A stretch of DNA of 64,000 nt from Colwellia sp. PAMC 20917 (GTDB taxonomy: Bacteria; Pseudomonadota; Gammaproteobacteria; Enterobacterales; Alteromonadaceae), in contig NZ_CP014944.1 of NCBI RefSeq assembly GCF_001767295.1, forward strand, positions 186,001-250,000. The letters run 5' to 3'. This document shows positions 15,731-25,621 of this stretch, one piece after another. The position numbers and the translations under genes were made by a program. How positions within the stretch are numbered: position 1 is the stretch's first letter; each line of letters begins with the position of its first letter. The notes beneath the pieces were generated by a model. The model saw nothing but the letters and a program-made list of their open reading frames with translations, made no database searches and was not told the DNA's origin.

Positions 15731-18109
15731 TTATTTATTCTTGTGGTTTTCAGCAATATACAACCAAGTCGCTAATACCGTATCTGGATTAAGCGAAACA
15801 CTGTCGATACCTTCTTCAACCAACCATGCGGCAAAATCAGGGTGATCTGACGGGCCTTGGCCACAAATACCGACATATTTGCCACGCGCTTTACAAGCTT
15901 TAATCGCCATCGACAATAAGGCTTTAATGGCTGGATTGCGTTCATCAAATAAATGAGCGATTAAACCAGAGTCACGGTCTAAACCTAGTGTTAATTGCGT
16001 TAAATCGTTTGAACCGATAGAAAATCCGTCAAAATGATCTAGAAATTGATCGGCTAACAAACAGTTCGACGGTAATTCACACATCATAATAACGCGTAAA
16101 CCATTCTCACCACGTTTTAGACCATTCTCAGCGAGTATTTCAATAACTTGCTCGGCTTCTTCTACCGTACGAACAAATGGGATCATGATTTCAACGTTGG
16201 TAAAATCCATGTCGTTTCGCACGCGTTTAATGGCTTCACACTCAAGTGCAAAACATTCACGGAAATCTTTAGAGATATAACGTGCTGCGCCGCGATAGCC
16301 AATCATTGGATTTTCTTCTTCCGGTTCAAACACGTCGCCGCCAACTAAGTTAGCATATTCGTTTGATTTGAAATCAGACATTCTAACGATTACTTTCTCA
16401 GGCGAATAAGCTGACGCTAAGGTTGCAATACCTTCAGTTAACTTAGCAATATAAAATTCAACTGGGCTAGCATAACCAACGATAATGTCGTTAATTTCAT
16501 CTTTTAAATCGTCAGATTGCTCATCAAAATTTAACAACGCTTTTGGATGAATGCCAATCATCTTATTAATAATGAATTCTAAACGCGCTAAACCAATACC
16601 CGCATGAGGTAAACGAGCAAAACCAAAGGCTCGGTCTGGGTTACCAACATTCATCATTATTTTTAATGGAACTTCTGGCATCGAATCAACTTGAGAAGTG
16701 GTTACAGTAAAATCAAGTTTACCTTTGTAGATAAAACCGGTATCACCTTCAGCACAAGAAACGGTAATATCATCGCCATTAGCAATACGTTTTGTCGCAT
16801 CACCACAACCAACAACCGCAGGAATACCCATTTCACGAGCAATAATTGCAGCATGACAAGTTCTACCACCACGATTAGTAACAATCGCAGAAGCACGCTT
16901 CATAATAGGCTCCCAATCAGGATCTGTCATATCGGTGACTAAAACATCACCGGGCTTAATTTTGTCCATTTCAGCCAGTGAAGCTAAAACCTTTGCTTCA
17001 CCACTACCAATTTTGTGACCTATTGAGCGACCTTCACAAATAACATCAGCGGTTGTTTGTAATTGAAACTGTTCCATGACATTAGCGCTTTCGCGGCTAC
17101 GAACTGTTTCAGGGCGCGCCTGAACGATGTAAAGCTTACCGTCTAAGCCATCTTTAGCCCATTCAATATCCATTGGACGTTGATAATGCTTTTCAATAAT
17201 AACGGCTTGTTTGGCAAGTTCTTGAACTTCATCATCGGTTAATGAAAATTGATTAGACAACTTTTCTTCAATATCAACAATTTCAACTTGTTTGCCATGA
17301 CTTTGATCTGTGGTGTAAATCATTTTTATGGCTTTACTACCAATATTACGACGAACAACCGACGGTCTACCTTTAGCAAGTGTAGGTTTATGAACATAAA
17401 ATTCATCAGGGTTAACTGCGCCCTGCACCACCATTTCACCTAAACCGTAACTTGAGGTAATAAAGACTACATCTTCAAAGCCAGACTCAGTATCGATAGA
17501 GAACATCACACCGCTTGAAGCGATATCACTACGTACCATACGCTGAATGCCAGCAGATAAAGCAACACCTCGATGGTCATAACCTTGATGAACACGGTAA
17601 GAAATAGCACGGTCGTTAAATAAAGAAGCGTAAACATGTTTGATCGCTATCATCACAGCGTCAAAACCACGTACGTTTAAGAAAGTTTCTTGTTGTCCCG
17701 CAAAAGAAGCATCGGGCATATCTTCTGCCGTTGCTGAAGAACGAACAGCAAATGAAGCATCGTCAGCAAAACCATCGGCTAAGGTGGTGTAGGCTTTTGC
17801 TATATCTTGCTGCATTTCAGGTAGAAATGGTGTTTCTATGATCCAATTACGGATTGTTTCACCTGATTTTGATAATGCGGCTAGGTCATCAACATCTAAA
17901 TTATCAAGCAACTGATATATTTTGTCGTTGATGCCACTTTGTTCTAAGAATTCATTAAATGCGAAGGAAGTCGTAGCAAAACCACCTGGGACTTGCACGC
18001 CTACGTTTGAAAGGTTTGAGATCATTTCACCAAGTGATGCATTTTTTCCGCCAACGCGGTCAACATCATTCATTCCTAAAACTTCATACCAAAGTACATT
18101 TTCTTGCAC
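15731..18109 (-). CDS. ppsA: phosphoenolpyruvate synthase
   Basis: 792 residues, exactly the E. coli PpsA length. It makes PEP from pyruvate and ATP (giving AMP and Pi) for gluconeogenesis. The N-terminal ATP-grasp domain starts VGGKNASLGEM and has FAVRSSATAEDMPDASFAGQQ. The swivelling domain has the phosphohistidine in GGRTCHAAIIARE (about residue 418), whose neighbouring Thr is the target of PpsR. The C-terminal PEP-binding barrel has GFSIGSNDLTQLTLG and ICGQGPSDHPDFA. It is divergent from ppsR across 323 bases. Confidence 0.97.
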   Translation of the reverse strand: MQENVLWYEVLGMNDVDRVGGKNASLGEMISNLSNVGVQVPGGFATTSFAFNEFLEQSGINDKIYQLLDNLDVDDLAALSKSGETIRNWIIETPFLPEMQQDIAKAYTTLADGFADDASFAVRSSATAEDMPDASFAGQQETFLNVRGFDAVMIAIKHVYASLFNDRAISYRVHQGYDHRGVALSAGIQRMVRSDIASSGVMFSIDTESGFEDVVFITSSYGLGEMVVQGAVNPDEFYVHKPTLAKGRPSVVRRNIGSKAIKMIYTTDQSHGKQVEIVDIEEKLSNQFSLTDDEVQELAKQAVIIEKHYQRPMDIEWAKDGLDGKLYIVQARPETVRSRESANVMEQFQLQTTADVICEGRSIGHKIGSGEAKVLASLAEMDKIKPGDVLVTDMTDPDWEPIMKRASAIVTNRGGRTCHAAIIAREMGIPAVVGCGDATKRIANGDDITVSCAEGDTGFIYKGKLDFTVTTSQVDSMPEVPLKIMMNVGNPDRAFGFARLPHAGIGLARLEFIINKMIGIHPKALLNFDEQSDDLKDEINDIIVGYASPVEFYIAKLTEGIATLASAYSPEKVIVRMSDFKSNEYANLVGGDVFEPEEENPMIGYRGAARYISKDFRECFALECEAIKRVRNDMDFTNVEIMIPFVRTVEEAEQVIEILAENGLKRGENGLRVIMMCELPSNCLLADQFLDHFDGFSIGSNDLTQLTLGLDRDSGLIAHLFDERNPAIKALLSMAIKACKARGKYVGICGQGPSDHPDFAAWLVEEGIDSVSLNPDTVLATWLYIAENHKNK

Positions 18110-18432
18110 GACATCTTCTCCAAAAAAAAAGAAACAAAAATAAATAGATTTATGAGTTATATCAGTATATTTATAGCTTAAGACATTTTACACTGCGAAC
18201 TTTATAAACTGAAATGTTATTTGAAACATTTCAGTATAAGTTACAGTTATACCCATTTGATTAATTGAATGACCTAGTTTTTATCAGAAAAATGGGTAAA
18301 TACCCTGTATAAAATTTATTAAGTCATTAAGCTACTTATTAATTTTATCTGGCAGTAGTCATTTATTTTAACTATAAAAAATCTTAGTTAATTTTATTCG
18401 CTGGGTATTAAAGATAATAAAGAGGTTTTTAA
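18110..18432. promoter_or_regulatory. divergent ppsA/ppsR promoter region
   Basis: 323 AT-rich bases between two divergent genes, containing an imperfect repeat of TGAAATGTT / AACATTTCA (18209-18235) forming an inverted repeat: GAAATG-TTAT..-CATTTC. It could be a hairpin or an operator; I recognise no named regulator site. Confidence 0.35.
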
Positions 18433-19242
18433 ATGCGCGCTGCTTTTTATATTTCTGATGGCACAGCCATTACATCAGAGGTTTTTGGTCATGCTTTGTT
18501 GTCACTTTTCCCAATGGAATTTGATCACGACACTATCTCATTTGTTGAAACTGTTGAAAAAGCAGAAGCAGCAAAAATAAAAATTAATAAAGCCGCTAAA
18601 CGTACCGGTATGCCACCGTTAGTTTTTCATACCTTTGTTAATAACGACATTAGAAAAATTATTGATAGTTGTGATGGCGTTATTTATAACTTCCTAGAGC
18701 ATTTTGTCGCGCCACTTGAGAAAGAACTGCAACTAGACGCTAAGCCTACCGCTCATCGCACGCACAGTATTCACGAAAATAGTTATGATTACCGTATTGA
18801 TGCGGTTAATTATTCACTGGCTAATGATGACGGTTCAAATGTTACCAATTATGAGCATGCCGACGTTATTCTCGTCGGTGTATCGCGCTCGGGTAAAACA
18901 CCAACCTCGTTATACCTCGCACTACAATATGGTATTAAAGCGGCGAACTACCCTTTTACTGATGATGATATGGACGACCTGACTTTACCTGACTTTTTAA
19001 AACCTCATAAAAAGAAACTGTTTGGCTTAACTATCGACGCGCAACGCTTAATTGATATTCGCGGTGAAAGATTAGCGAACAGTAAATACTCATCAGCACG
19101 ACAGTGTCGAATGGAAGTTAGAGAAGTGGAAAAACTGTATAAAAAAGAAAAAATTCCCTTCCTTAACAGCACAAAGTTTTCCGTAGAAGAAATATCAGCA
19201 AAAATCCTAAATGAAACAGGCTTACAACGCTATAAATATTAA
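18433..19242 (+). CDS. ppsR: PEP synthase regulatory protein (kinase/pyrophosphorylase)
   Basis: 269 residues (E. coli PpsR/YdiA 277), DUF299 family. It inactivates PEP synthase by ADP-dependent phosphorylation of the Thr next to its catalytic His and reactivates it by Pi-dependent phosphorolysis. The P-loop is GVSRSGKTPTS at about residue 149. The start AAFYISDGTAITSEVFGHALLS and the C-terminal RGERLANSKYSSARQCRMEV are family signatures. It starts at ATG 18433 with an AGAGG site and is transcribed divergently from its target ppsA. Confidence 0.96.
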   Translation: MRAAFYISDGTAITSEVFGHALLSLFPMEFDHDTISFVETVEKAEAAKIKINKAAKRTGMPPLVFHTFVNNDIRKIIDSCDGVIYNFLEHFVAPLEKELQLDAKPTAHRTHSIHENSYDYRIDAVNYSLANDDGSNVTNYEHADVILVGVSRSGKTPTSLYLALQYGIKAANYPFTDDDMDDLTLPDFLKPHKKKLFGLTIDAQRLIDIRGERLANSKYSSARQCRMEVREVEKLYKKEKIPFLNSTKFSVEEISAKILNETGLQRYKY

Positions 19243-19285
19243 CTTAGTTCAAATTAATCTTTCAAAATACAGAAAGCATTTCACA

Positions 19286-19340
19286 TAAGCCGCTAATTTG
19301 GTTATGTTAGCGCGATAAATTATATTGCGCTGGCTTTTTT
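19286..19340 (+). terminator. terminator after ppsR
   Basis: A nested hairpin (AGCC...GGCT enclosing GCTAA/TTAGC and GCGC pairs) ends in a run of six T at 19335-19340. It separates ppsR from the DAHP synthase gene. Confidence 0.6.
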
Positions 19341-19380
19341 ATTGCGCATTAACGCCTTCAAATAAAAAAATTAGATTACC

Positions 19381-20442
19381 ATGACTATTAAAACGGATGA
19401 ATTTAGAACCACGCTAATTGAAAACCTTGTTTCTCCTGAAGAATTAGCACAGCAAATCCCACTAGATGATGAAACAGCGAGTTTTATCATCCAAAGCAGA
19501 AAAGACATTGAAGCGATTATCACCGGTGACGACGACCGTTTACTGGTCATTATTGGCCCGTGTTCAATTCATGACACCACTGCTGCTGTTGATTACGCAG
19601 AGAAACTTAAAGTATTACATGATAAGTACCGAGATGATTTATTGATTGTCATGCGTGTTTATTTTGAAAAGCCTCGTACAACGGTTGGCTGGAAAGGCTT
19701 GATCAGTGACCCTGATTTAGATAAATCTTTTCATGTAGCCAAAGGCTTAAACCTAGCTCGCTCATTATTAATGGATATTAATAAACTCGGTTTACCTGCG
19801 GGCACTGAATTTTTAGATATGGTGACCGGCCAATATATTTCAGACTTAATAAGCTGGGGAGCTATTGGTGCTAGAACAACTGAAAGCCAAGTTCACCGAG
19901 AATTAGCTTCAGCACTTTCATGTCCGGTAGGTTTTAAAAATGGCACTGACGGAAATGTACAGATTGCTGTTGACGCCATCAATGCCTCAAGTGTGCCTCA
20001 TGTTTTATACTCACCTAATAAAAGTGGTCAAATGTGTATTTATCAAACGCATGGTAACCCATTTGCTCATGTTATTTTACGTGGCGGTAAAGAGCCGAAC
20101 TATCACGCAGAAAACATTAGTAAGACCGGTGAAGTATTAGCTAAAGCTGGCTTAGAAAATCGTATTATGATCGATTGTAGCCATGGTAATAGTTTTAAAG
20201 ACCATAACAAACAAATTGACGTTGCTCGCTCTTTAAGAGCTCAAATGGAGCAAGGTGACAAGGCTATATTTGGTGTCATGGTTGAAAGCTTCTTAGTTGA
20301 GGGTAATCAAAAAGTCGTTGATGTTAACAAACTCACCTACGGACAAAGTATCACTGATGCCTGTATTAACTTAGACACCAGTGTCAGTTTGTTAGATGAG
20401 TTATCGGCGGCTGTTCAAGCTAAACGTTCAACTCAACGTTAA
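19381..20442 (+). CDS. aroG: 3-deoxy-7-phosphoheptulonate synthase, type I
   Basis: 353 residues, the E. coli AroG/F/H length. It condenses PEP with erythrose 4-phosphate in the first step of aromatic biosynthesis. Motifs: LVIIGPCSIHD (about 57-67), VYFEKPRTTVGWKG, PAGTEFLDM, GARTTESQVHRELAS, FKNGTDG and MIDCSHGNS with metal-binding residues. Which isozyme (Phe-, Tyr- or Trp-sensitive) cannot be read with certainty; location beside ppsR matches E. coli aroH. aroG is used as the general symbol. It is followed by a strong terminator. Confidence 0.92.
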   Translation: MTIKTDEFRTTLIENLVSPEELAQQIPLDDETASFIIQSRKDIEAIITGDDDRLLVIIGPCSIHDTTAAVDYAEKLKVLHDKYRDDLLIVMRVYFEKPRTTVGWKGLISDPDLDKSFHVAKGLNLARSLLMDINKLGLPAGTEFLDMVTGQYISDLISWGAIGARTTESQVHRELASALSCPVGFKNGTDGNVQIAVDAINASSVPHVLYSPNKSGQMCIYQTHGNPFAHVILRGGKEPNYHAENISKTGEVLAKAGLENRIMIDCSHGNSFKDHNKQIDVARSLRAQMEQGDKAIFGVMVESFLVEGNQKVVDVNKLTYGQSITDACINLDTSVSLLDELSAAVQAKRSTQR

Positions 20443-20475
20443 ATTTGTCTATAAGGTATATTTCAACGCTTAAAT

Positions 20476-20513
20476 AAAAAAGCCGCTGAGGATAACTCCC
20501 CAGCGGCTTTTTT
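20476..20513 (+). terminator. terminator after DAHP synthase
   Basis: Stem AGCCGCTG / CAGCGGCT with A-rich and T-rich flanks. The flanks make it able to work in both directions. Confidence 0.9.
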
Positions 20514-20589
20514 ATATTCAACAAAATTTATCTAAATGAAACGAAACCAAACACCGTAACGTAAAGTGTTTGGTTAGCTCCGTTTGTTG

Positions 20590-22839
20590 CTAATGCTCAA
20601 CCAATTCTTTCTTTTGAATATAACTGAGTACTAATTTATCTTTTTTGACACCAACTTTCGCCACGCCACCGTGTGTTAGATCACCAAACAATAATTCATT
20701 AGCTAATGGTTTCTTTAAGTGCTCTTGTATTAGACGTGACATAGGTCGAGCGCCCATCGATTTATCATAACCGTTAACAGCCAACCATTTTCTAGCGTCT
20801 TTCGTTAATTCTAATGAAACGCCTTTTTGATCAAGTAGTGCTTGTAGTTCAACAATAAATTTATCAACCACTTGTTGAATAACAACTTCATCTAAATGGT
20901 TGAACCAGACAATATTGTCTAAACGATTTCTAAATTCAGGTGAGAAGGTTTTATTAATTTCACCCATTGCATCAATTGACTGATCTTGTTGTTTAAAACC
21001 AATAGATTGGCGAGTTATTTCATGAGCTCCCGCATTGGTTGTTAACACTAAAACAATATTTCTAAAATCAGCTTTACGACCGTTATTATCAGTTAATGTT
21101 CCGTGGTCCATGACCTGCAATAAAATGTTATAAACATCTTCATGCGCTTTTTCAATCTCATCTAACAAGACCACAGAATGAGGGTGCTTAATAACTGCAT
21201 CCGTTAATAAACCGCCTTGCTCATAACCCACATAACCTGGAGGAGCACCTATTAAGCGGCTTACCGCATGTTTCTCCATGTACTCTGACATGTCGTAGCG
21301 TAATAGTTCGACACCTAAAGATTTAGCCAATTGTTGTGTTACTTCTGTTTTACCCACCCCAGTTGGCCCGGCAAATAAGAACGAACCAACAGGTTTGTGT
21401 TCATTGCCTAAACCAGCACGAGATAAGCGAATTACTGAAGTCAGTTCATCAATAGCGTGATCTTGTCCAAAAACAACCATTTTCAAATTACGGTCTAATG
21501 TCTTAAGACTATCTTTTTCTGATGATGAAACTGACTTTTCAGGGATCCTCGCCATTTTGGCAACAATAGATTCTATATCACTGTCGTTAATTACTTTTTT
21601 ACGCTTAGAAGCAGCAACTAGTTGTTGTTTTGCACCTGCTTCATCAATAACATCAATGGCTTTATCGGGAAGAAAACGCTCATTGATATATTTAGCTGAC
21701 AATTGTGCGGCTGCACGCAAGGCTTTATTGGTATAACGAATACCGTGATGTGATTCGTATTTTTCTTTTAAACCATGCAATATCTTAGTGGTGTCGTCAA
21801 CACTTGGCTCAACAACATCTATTTTTTGAAAACGGCGCGCTAATGCACGATCTTTTTCAAAAACACTTTGGTATTCTTGATAGGTCGTTGAACCCATGCA
21901 ACGGAGTTTTCCTGATGATAATAATGGTTTTATTAAATTAGAAGCGTCCATCATGCCACCTGAAGCAGCACCCGCACCAATTATCGTATGAATTTCATCG
22001 ATAAATAGAATGGCATTGCCCTCTTCTTCTAACTCTTTTAATAAGCCTTTAAAACGTTTTTCAAAATCACCACGGTATTTGGTGCCTGCTAATAAAGCGC
22101 CCATATCAAGCGAGTAAATAGTGGTTTCAGCTAAGAATTCAGGTACATCATCAGAAATAACTAAATTGGCAAGTCCTTCGGCAATAGCCGTTTTACCCAC
22201 ACCTGCTTCACCAACAAATAAAGGGTTATTCTTACGGCGACGACTTAGCACCTGTAAAGTCCGTTCTAATTCGCTATCGCGACCAATTAACGGATCAATA
22301 TTCCCTTTTCTCGCTTCTTCGTTAAGATTAGTAGCAAAGTTTTCAATAGTACGGGGTTCTTCGACGTGTGGTTCTTCGGTAGATTGCGGAGAATCCGTCT
22401 GTTCTATTTTAGAAATTCCATGAGAAATAAAATTGACAATATCTAAACGGCTAATGTCTGATTTTTTCAGAAAATAAGCTGCTTGAGATTCTTGTTCACT
22501 GAAAATAGCAACCAGGACATTGGATCCGTTAACTTCACTTTTTCCAGAAGATTGCACATGAAAAACAGCTCGTTGTAATACACGCTGAAAACCTAACGTT
22601 GGTTGAGTTTCACGTTCAATTTCCCCTTCTGGGATCACTGGCGTTGTTTCGGCTATAAAATCTAATAACTCTTTACGTATTTTTCCCATATCGGCAGCAC
22701 AAGCTTTAAGTGCTTCGATTGATGAAGGGTTATCTAATAAGGCTAATAATAAATGCTCAACCGTCATAAATTCATGACGGGAGTCCTTGGCTTGACGGAA
22801 AGCCATATTTAATGATATTTCTAAATCTTTGTTCAGCAT
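20590..22839 (-). CDS. clpA: ClpA, ATPase subunit of the ClpAP protease
   Basis: 749 residues (E. coli ClpA 758). The N-domain with two Clp repeats spans 1-145 (FMTVEHLLLALLDNPSS) and is where ClpS docks. AAA domain 1 has Walker A GEAGVGKTAIAEG near 212 and Walker B ILFIDEIHTIIG. AAA domain 2 has GPTGVGKTEVTQQ near 490 and VVLLDEIEKAHEDVYN. An IGL-type ClpP-binding loop appears as SIGFKQQD (near 610). It unfolds substrates and feeds them to ClpP. It lies 28 bases after clpS, in the same operon. Confidence 0.97.
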   Translation of the reverse strand: MLNKDLEISLNMAFRQAKDSRHEFMTVEHLLLALLDNPSSIEALKACAADMGKIRKELLDFIAETTPVIPEGEIERETQPTLGFQRVLQRAVFHVQSSGKSEVNGSNVLVAIFSEQESQAAYFLKKSDISRLDIVNFISHGISKIEQTDSPQSTEEPHVEEPRTIENFATNLNEEARKGNIDPLIGRDSELERTLQVLSRRRKNNPLFVGEAGVGKTAIAEGLANLVISDDVPEFLAETTIYSLDMGALLAGTKYRGDFEKRFKGLLKELEEEGNAILFIDEIHTIIGAGAASGGMMDASNLIKPLLSSGKLRCMGSTTYQEYQSVFEKDRALARRFQKIDVVEPSVDDTTKILHGLKEKYESHHGIRYTNKALRAAAQLSAKYINERFLPDKAIDVIDEAGAKQQLVAASKRKKVINDSDIESIVAKMARIPEKSVSSSEKDSLKTLDRNLKMVVFGQDHAIDELTSVIRLSRAGLGNEHKPVGSFLFAGPTGVGKTEVTQQLAKSLGVELLRYDMSEYMEKHAVSRLIGAPPGYVGYEQGGLLTDAVIKHPHSVVLLDEIEKAHEDVYNILLQVMDHGTLTDNNGRKADFRNIVLVLTTNAGAHEITRQSIGFKQQDQSIDAMGEINKTFSPEFRNRLDNIVWFNHLDEVVIQQVVDKFIVELQALLDQKGVSLELTKDARKWLAVNGYDKSMGARPMSRLIQEHLKKPLANELLFGDLTHGGVAKVGVKKDKLVLSYIQKKELVEH

Positions 22840-22867
22840 AGACTACTCCACTTTAAACCATGCGAAT

Positions 22868-23188
22868 TCACGCTTTTTCCATTGTACATTGCAATGGGTG
22901 CTCATTTTCTAATGCGTATTGATTAACTTGTTCAACTTTTGTTTCTGCTATTTCAGCAGTAAAAGTACCGCATCGCCCCTTTCCTTTATAATGAATCTCT
23001 AACATTACGTCGGTCGCCTTATCTGAGTTCATATTAAAAAATCGACACAGCACATCTATGACAAAATCCATCGGCGTATAATCATCGTTAAGTAACACAA
23101 CAGTATACATAGGGGGCTTTTCAAATTGCTCTACAAGTTCGTCTTCAAGGACTTCTTGATTATCTAGTAACTCTTTCCACTTGCTCAT
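22868..23188 (-). CDS. clpS: ClpS, N-end-rule adaptor for ClpAP
   Basis: 106 residues, the same size as E. coli ClpS. The disordered acidic N-terminus is followed by [17 protein letters not shown], the N-degron pocket, and [20 protein letters not shown]. It delivers N-end-rule substrates to the ClpA N-domain. Upstream of clpA and divergent from cspD, as in E. coli. Confidence 0.97.
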   Translation of the reverse strand: MSKWKELLDNQEVLEDELVEQFEKPPMYTVVLLNDDYTPMDFVIDVLCRFFNMNSDKATDVMLEIHYKGKGRCGTFTAEIAETKVEQVNQYALENEHPLQCTMEKA

Positions 23189-23388
23189 AATTTTATATTA
23201 GTCTGTACCTAGTGATTTTGCTTTAACATTTAAAAAAATAAATATTCAATTAACTGATAAATTTAACTTGATTATTTATGTAACTTGTCTACTGTTTACT
23301 TTAGTGATTATTTTTTAATCATTAATACATTTATGTTAATGCTTTTATGCAAGCATACCTAATTACCGATGTAGAAGGAAGTTGAAGT

Positions 23389-23616
23389 ATGGCTCACGGG
23401 ACAGTGAAGTGGTTTAATAATGCAAAAGGGTTTGGTTTTATTCGTCCAGAGGATGGTGGTGAAGATATTTTCGCGCATTATTCAACAATCCAAATGGAAG
23501 GATACCGTACATTAAAAGCTGGTCAAGACGTTGATTATGAACTAAATGCAGGCCCAAAAGGTCATCATGCTGCTAGTATTACACCTGATGAAATTGAAGC
23601 TATGGGTGAAGAATAA
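23389..23616 (+). CDS. cspD: cold-shock domain protein, CspD-like
   Basis: 75 residues (E. coli CspD 74). RNP1 KGFGFIRP and RNP2 DIFAHYS are present. The tail after the barrel (ITPDEIEAMGEE) is of the CspD type. CspD binds single-stranded DNA and inhibits replication in stationary phase in E. coli; the same gene order cspD-clpS-clpA supports orthology. AAGGAAG site before the ATG. Confidence 0.9.
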   Translation: MAHGTVKWFNNAKGFGFIRPEDGGEDIFAHYSTIQMEGYRTLKAGQDVDYELNAGPKGHHAASITPDEIEAMGEE

Positions 23617-23643
23617 TTTTCTATTGCGCTACAATAATCGAAT

Positions 23644-23684
23644 AAAATACCTGTTTGCTCATCTAGCAACCAGGTATTTTTTTA
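23644..23684. terminator. bidirectional terminator between cspD and the exchanger gene
   Basis: AAAATACCTG ... CAGGTATTTT with a central TTGC/GCAA extension and a T-run on the plus side. It serves cspD and, from the other side, the convergent gene ending at 23698. Confidence 0.85.
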
Positions 23685-23697
23685 TCAGTGCTTGTAA

Positions 23698-24654
23698 CTA
23701 ATTGAAATAGAGATACCCAAGAGAAACATAGGCAGCATAAAACAACAGTAAAAAGATGGATTTTAGTTTGCCTATTGAATGACCAAACAATAAGAATACG
23801 GTCAATACCAACGTAATAAATAACAAAGCCCACTGATCAAACTCGGCAAATCTTCCTTGGAACGAAATGGGTGAAATTAAAGAAGAAACACCAAGAATGC
23901 CCAGAATATTAAAAATGTTACTGCCAACAACATTTGCAACAGCTACATCCATGTGTTTTCTTAATACCGCCATTACCGAAATAGTAAATTCGGGCAGAGA
24001 TGTACCTACAGCAACTAAAGTGAGCCCTATAAGCGCGTCAGAAACTCCTAAGGCTTTGGCAATAATCGTTGCTCCATTAACAAACCATTGTGCGCCTAGC
24101 ATCAGAAAACCTAAACCGAATGCTATCGATAATATCACCAACCATGTTTTGTGAGGTTTAGTGTGTAGCTCTTTTCCTTCAGCTTGGTGGAGTTTATGTG
24201 AAGCCGTATTATGATTTTTCTCTTTGTAAATGGTAAAACCTAAATAAGCCAGAAGCGCACTAATCATCACCACACCAGAAATAATAGAGAAAGAACCCGT
24301 TAGCCCTATTAACATCAGTAAACAAACAGCACCTAGCATCACTATCGCATCACGTTTAAGGGCAGACTGTTTAAACGCCAAAGGGGCTATTAATCCACAA
24401 GTACCAATAATAAGACCAATATTGCCTATATTACTCCCCATGATGTTCCCTAATGCCACAGCTGAATTGTTATTCATGATGGCATTTACTGAAACGATTA
24501 ATTCTGGCATGGAGGTGCCAAAACCAACAATGACTAAACCACTTAAAAAAGGAGAAACGTTAAGTTTGTTCGCCGCAGACATGGCCCCACGTATCAAAAG
24601 TTCACCGCCAATGATTAACATTAACAGTCCTACAATCATCATTATATAATTCAT
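23698..24654 (-). CDS. calcium/sodium antiporter, CaCA family (YrbG-like)
   Basis: 318 residues with about ten membrane segments in two inverted halves. The two alpha-repeats carry GFGTSMPELIVSVNA with GNIMGSNIGNIG (residues 45-85), and VAVGTSLPEFTISVMA with ANVVGSNIFNILG (about 212-250). Both contain the ion-binding Glu and Asn/Ser of K+-dependent or cation/Ca exchangers. The loop between halves (about 145-170) is short, with His and Lys. It probably exports Ca2+ in exchange for Na+ or H+. Monocistronic. Confidence 0.9.
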   Translation of the reverse strand: MNYIMMIVGLLMLIIGGELLIRGAMSAANKLNVSPFLSGLVIVGFGTSMPELIVSVNAIMNNNSAVALGNIMGSNIGNIGLIIGTCGLIAPLAFKQSALKRDAIVMLGAVCLLMLIGLTGSFSIISGVVMISALLAYLGFTIYKEKNHNTASHKLHQAEGKELHTKPHKTWLVILSIAFGLGFLMLGAQWFVNGATIIAKALGVSDALIGLTLVAVGTSLPEFTISVMAVLRKHMDVAVANVVGSNIFNILGILGVSSLISPISFQGRFAEFDQWALLFITLVLTVFLLFGHSIGKLKSIFLLLFYAAYVSLGYLYFN

Positions 24655-24800
24655 TAATTTGCCTGAAGATATCCAACAAAAACATTTTCTATATTATATC
24701 TTTAAAATACCAAAAAGATGACAGTTTTTTGTAGGCTTTGTTGAAGTTAACTTCTATAATTGTAAATATTATGATCAATAAAAATATTAAGACTTAAATC

Positions 24801-25325
24801 TTGTTTTACTTCATATCCAGCCTGTTATTATCAGGCTTTTGGTTTTTACTTACTGATGGTGATCTTGCTTCATTGCTTGTTGGTGTTGTTTTTATCCCAA
24901 TGAGCATTTTTGTATCTGCCAAATTGTCAGAAAAAACCGACAGTGCTAATCGCACTTTTTACATCAACATTGCTAAAGTCCCTAAATTCATTTGGTTTTT
25001 CATTTATCAATCGATAAAGGGCGGAACCGACACAGCAGTGCGAGTATTATCTGTTGACATGAAATTACAGCCTGAATTTATTCACTATTCAATTAAGCAT
25101 TTACCGGCTGGTTCACCAATGAACTTATTTATGAACGTGGTTAGCTTATTGCCAGGTTCGGTAAGTGTTATTAGAGAGCCTTCACGTGTACTGGTTCATG
25201 TGCTAACAGTTACCAGCAGTTCATTAGAAGATATATATCAATGTGAACTCGCTATTTGTGAACTTTATCATTTAGATATTTCTCCACATGAAAATTATTC
25301 ATCGACGAAAATAGCGAGTAAGTAA
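24801..25325 (+). CDS. mnhE: MrpE/MnhE subunit of a cation:proton antiporter
   Basis: 174 residues, the first gene of an eight-gene Mrp/Mbh-type cluster. Two N-terminal membrane helices (FYFISSLLLSGFWFLL and LLVGVVFIPMSIFV), then a soluble domain with SIKHLPAGSPMNLFMNVVSLLPGSVSV, the MnhE signature (N/S-LLPG-T/S). TTG 24801 is the first codon after an in-frame stop; no better start matches the family length. The stop overlaps the mnhF start (TAATG). No strong ribosome site is visible for the TTG. Confidence 0.88.
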   Translation: MFYFISSLLLSGFWFLLTDGDLASLLVGVVFIPMSIFVSAKLSEKTDSANRTFYINIAKVPKFIWFFIYQSIKGGTDTAVRVLSVDMKLQPEFIHYSIKHLPAGSPMNLFMNVVSLLPGSVSVIREPSRVLVHVLTVTSSSLEDIYQCELAICELYHLDISPHENYSSTKIASK

Positions 25326-25621
25326 TGACTTTTTTTTACACTATCGTGGTTATCCTATTGTTAATCTGCTTAATCGTTGGGCTACTCAGAGTATTAATTG
25401 GCCCCGATAACGCCAACCGTATGTTAGCGGCACAATTATTTGGCACCATAGGCACAACAATCGTTCTTGTCTTTTCGGTATTACAAAATAACGAAGTTAT
25501 CACTAACGTTGCTTTAGTCTTTACCTTATTAGCATCGATTACCGTCATTGCCTTTTTAAAATTAGCAGAACAGCCGATTGACAACGTGAGCCCATCAGAG
25601 AGTCATAAACATGATAGCTAA
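25325..25621 (+). CDS. mnhF: MrpF/MnhF subunit
   Basis: 98 residues with three membrane helices. LLRVLIGPDNANRMLAAQLFGTIG is the conserved MnhF motif (RvxxGPt..DR) after helix 1. It belongs to the membrane arm of the Mrp antiporter. It overlaps both neighbours by a few bases (TAATG upstream, ATG 25611 downstream), so translation is coupled. Confidence 0.9.
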   Translation: MTFFYTIVVILLLICLIVGLLRVLIGPDNANRMLAAQLFGTIGTTIVLVFSVLQNNEVITNVALVFTLLASITVIAFLKLAEQPIDNVSPSESHKHDS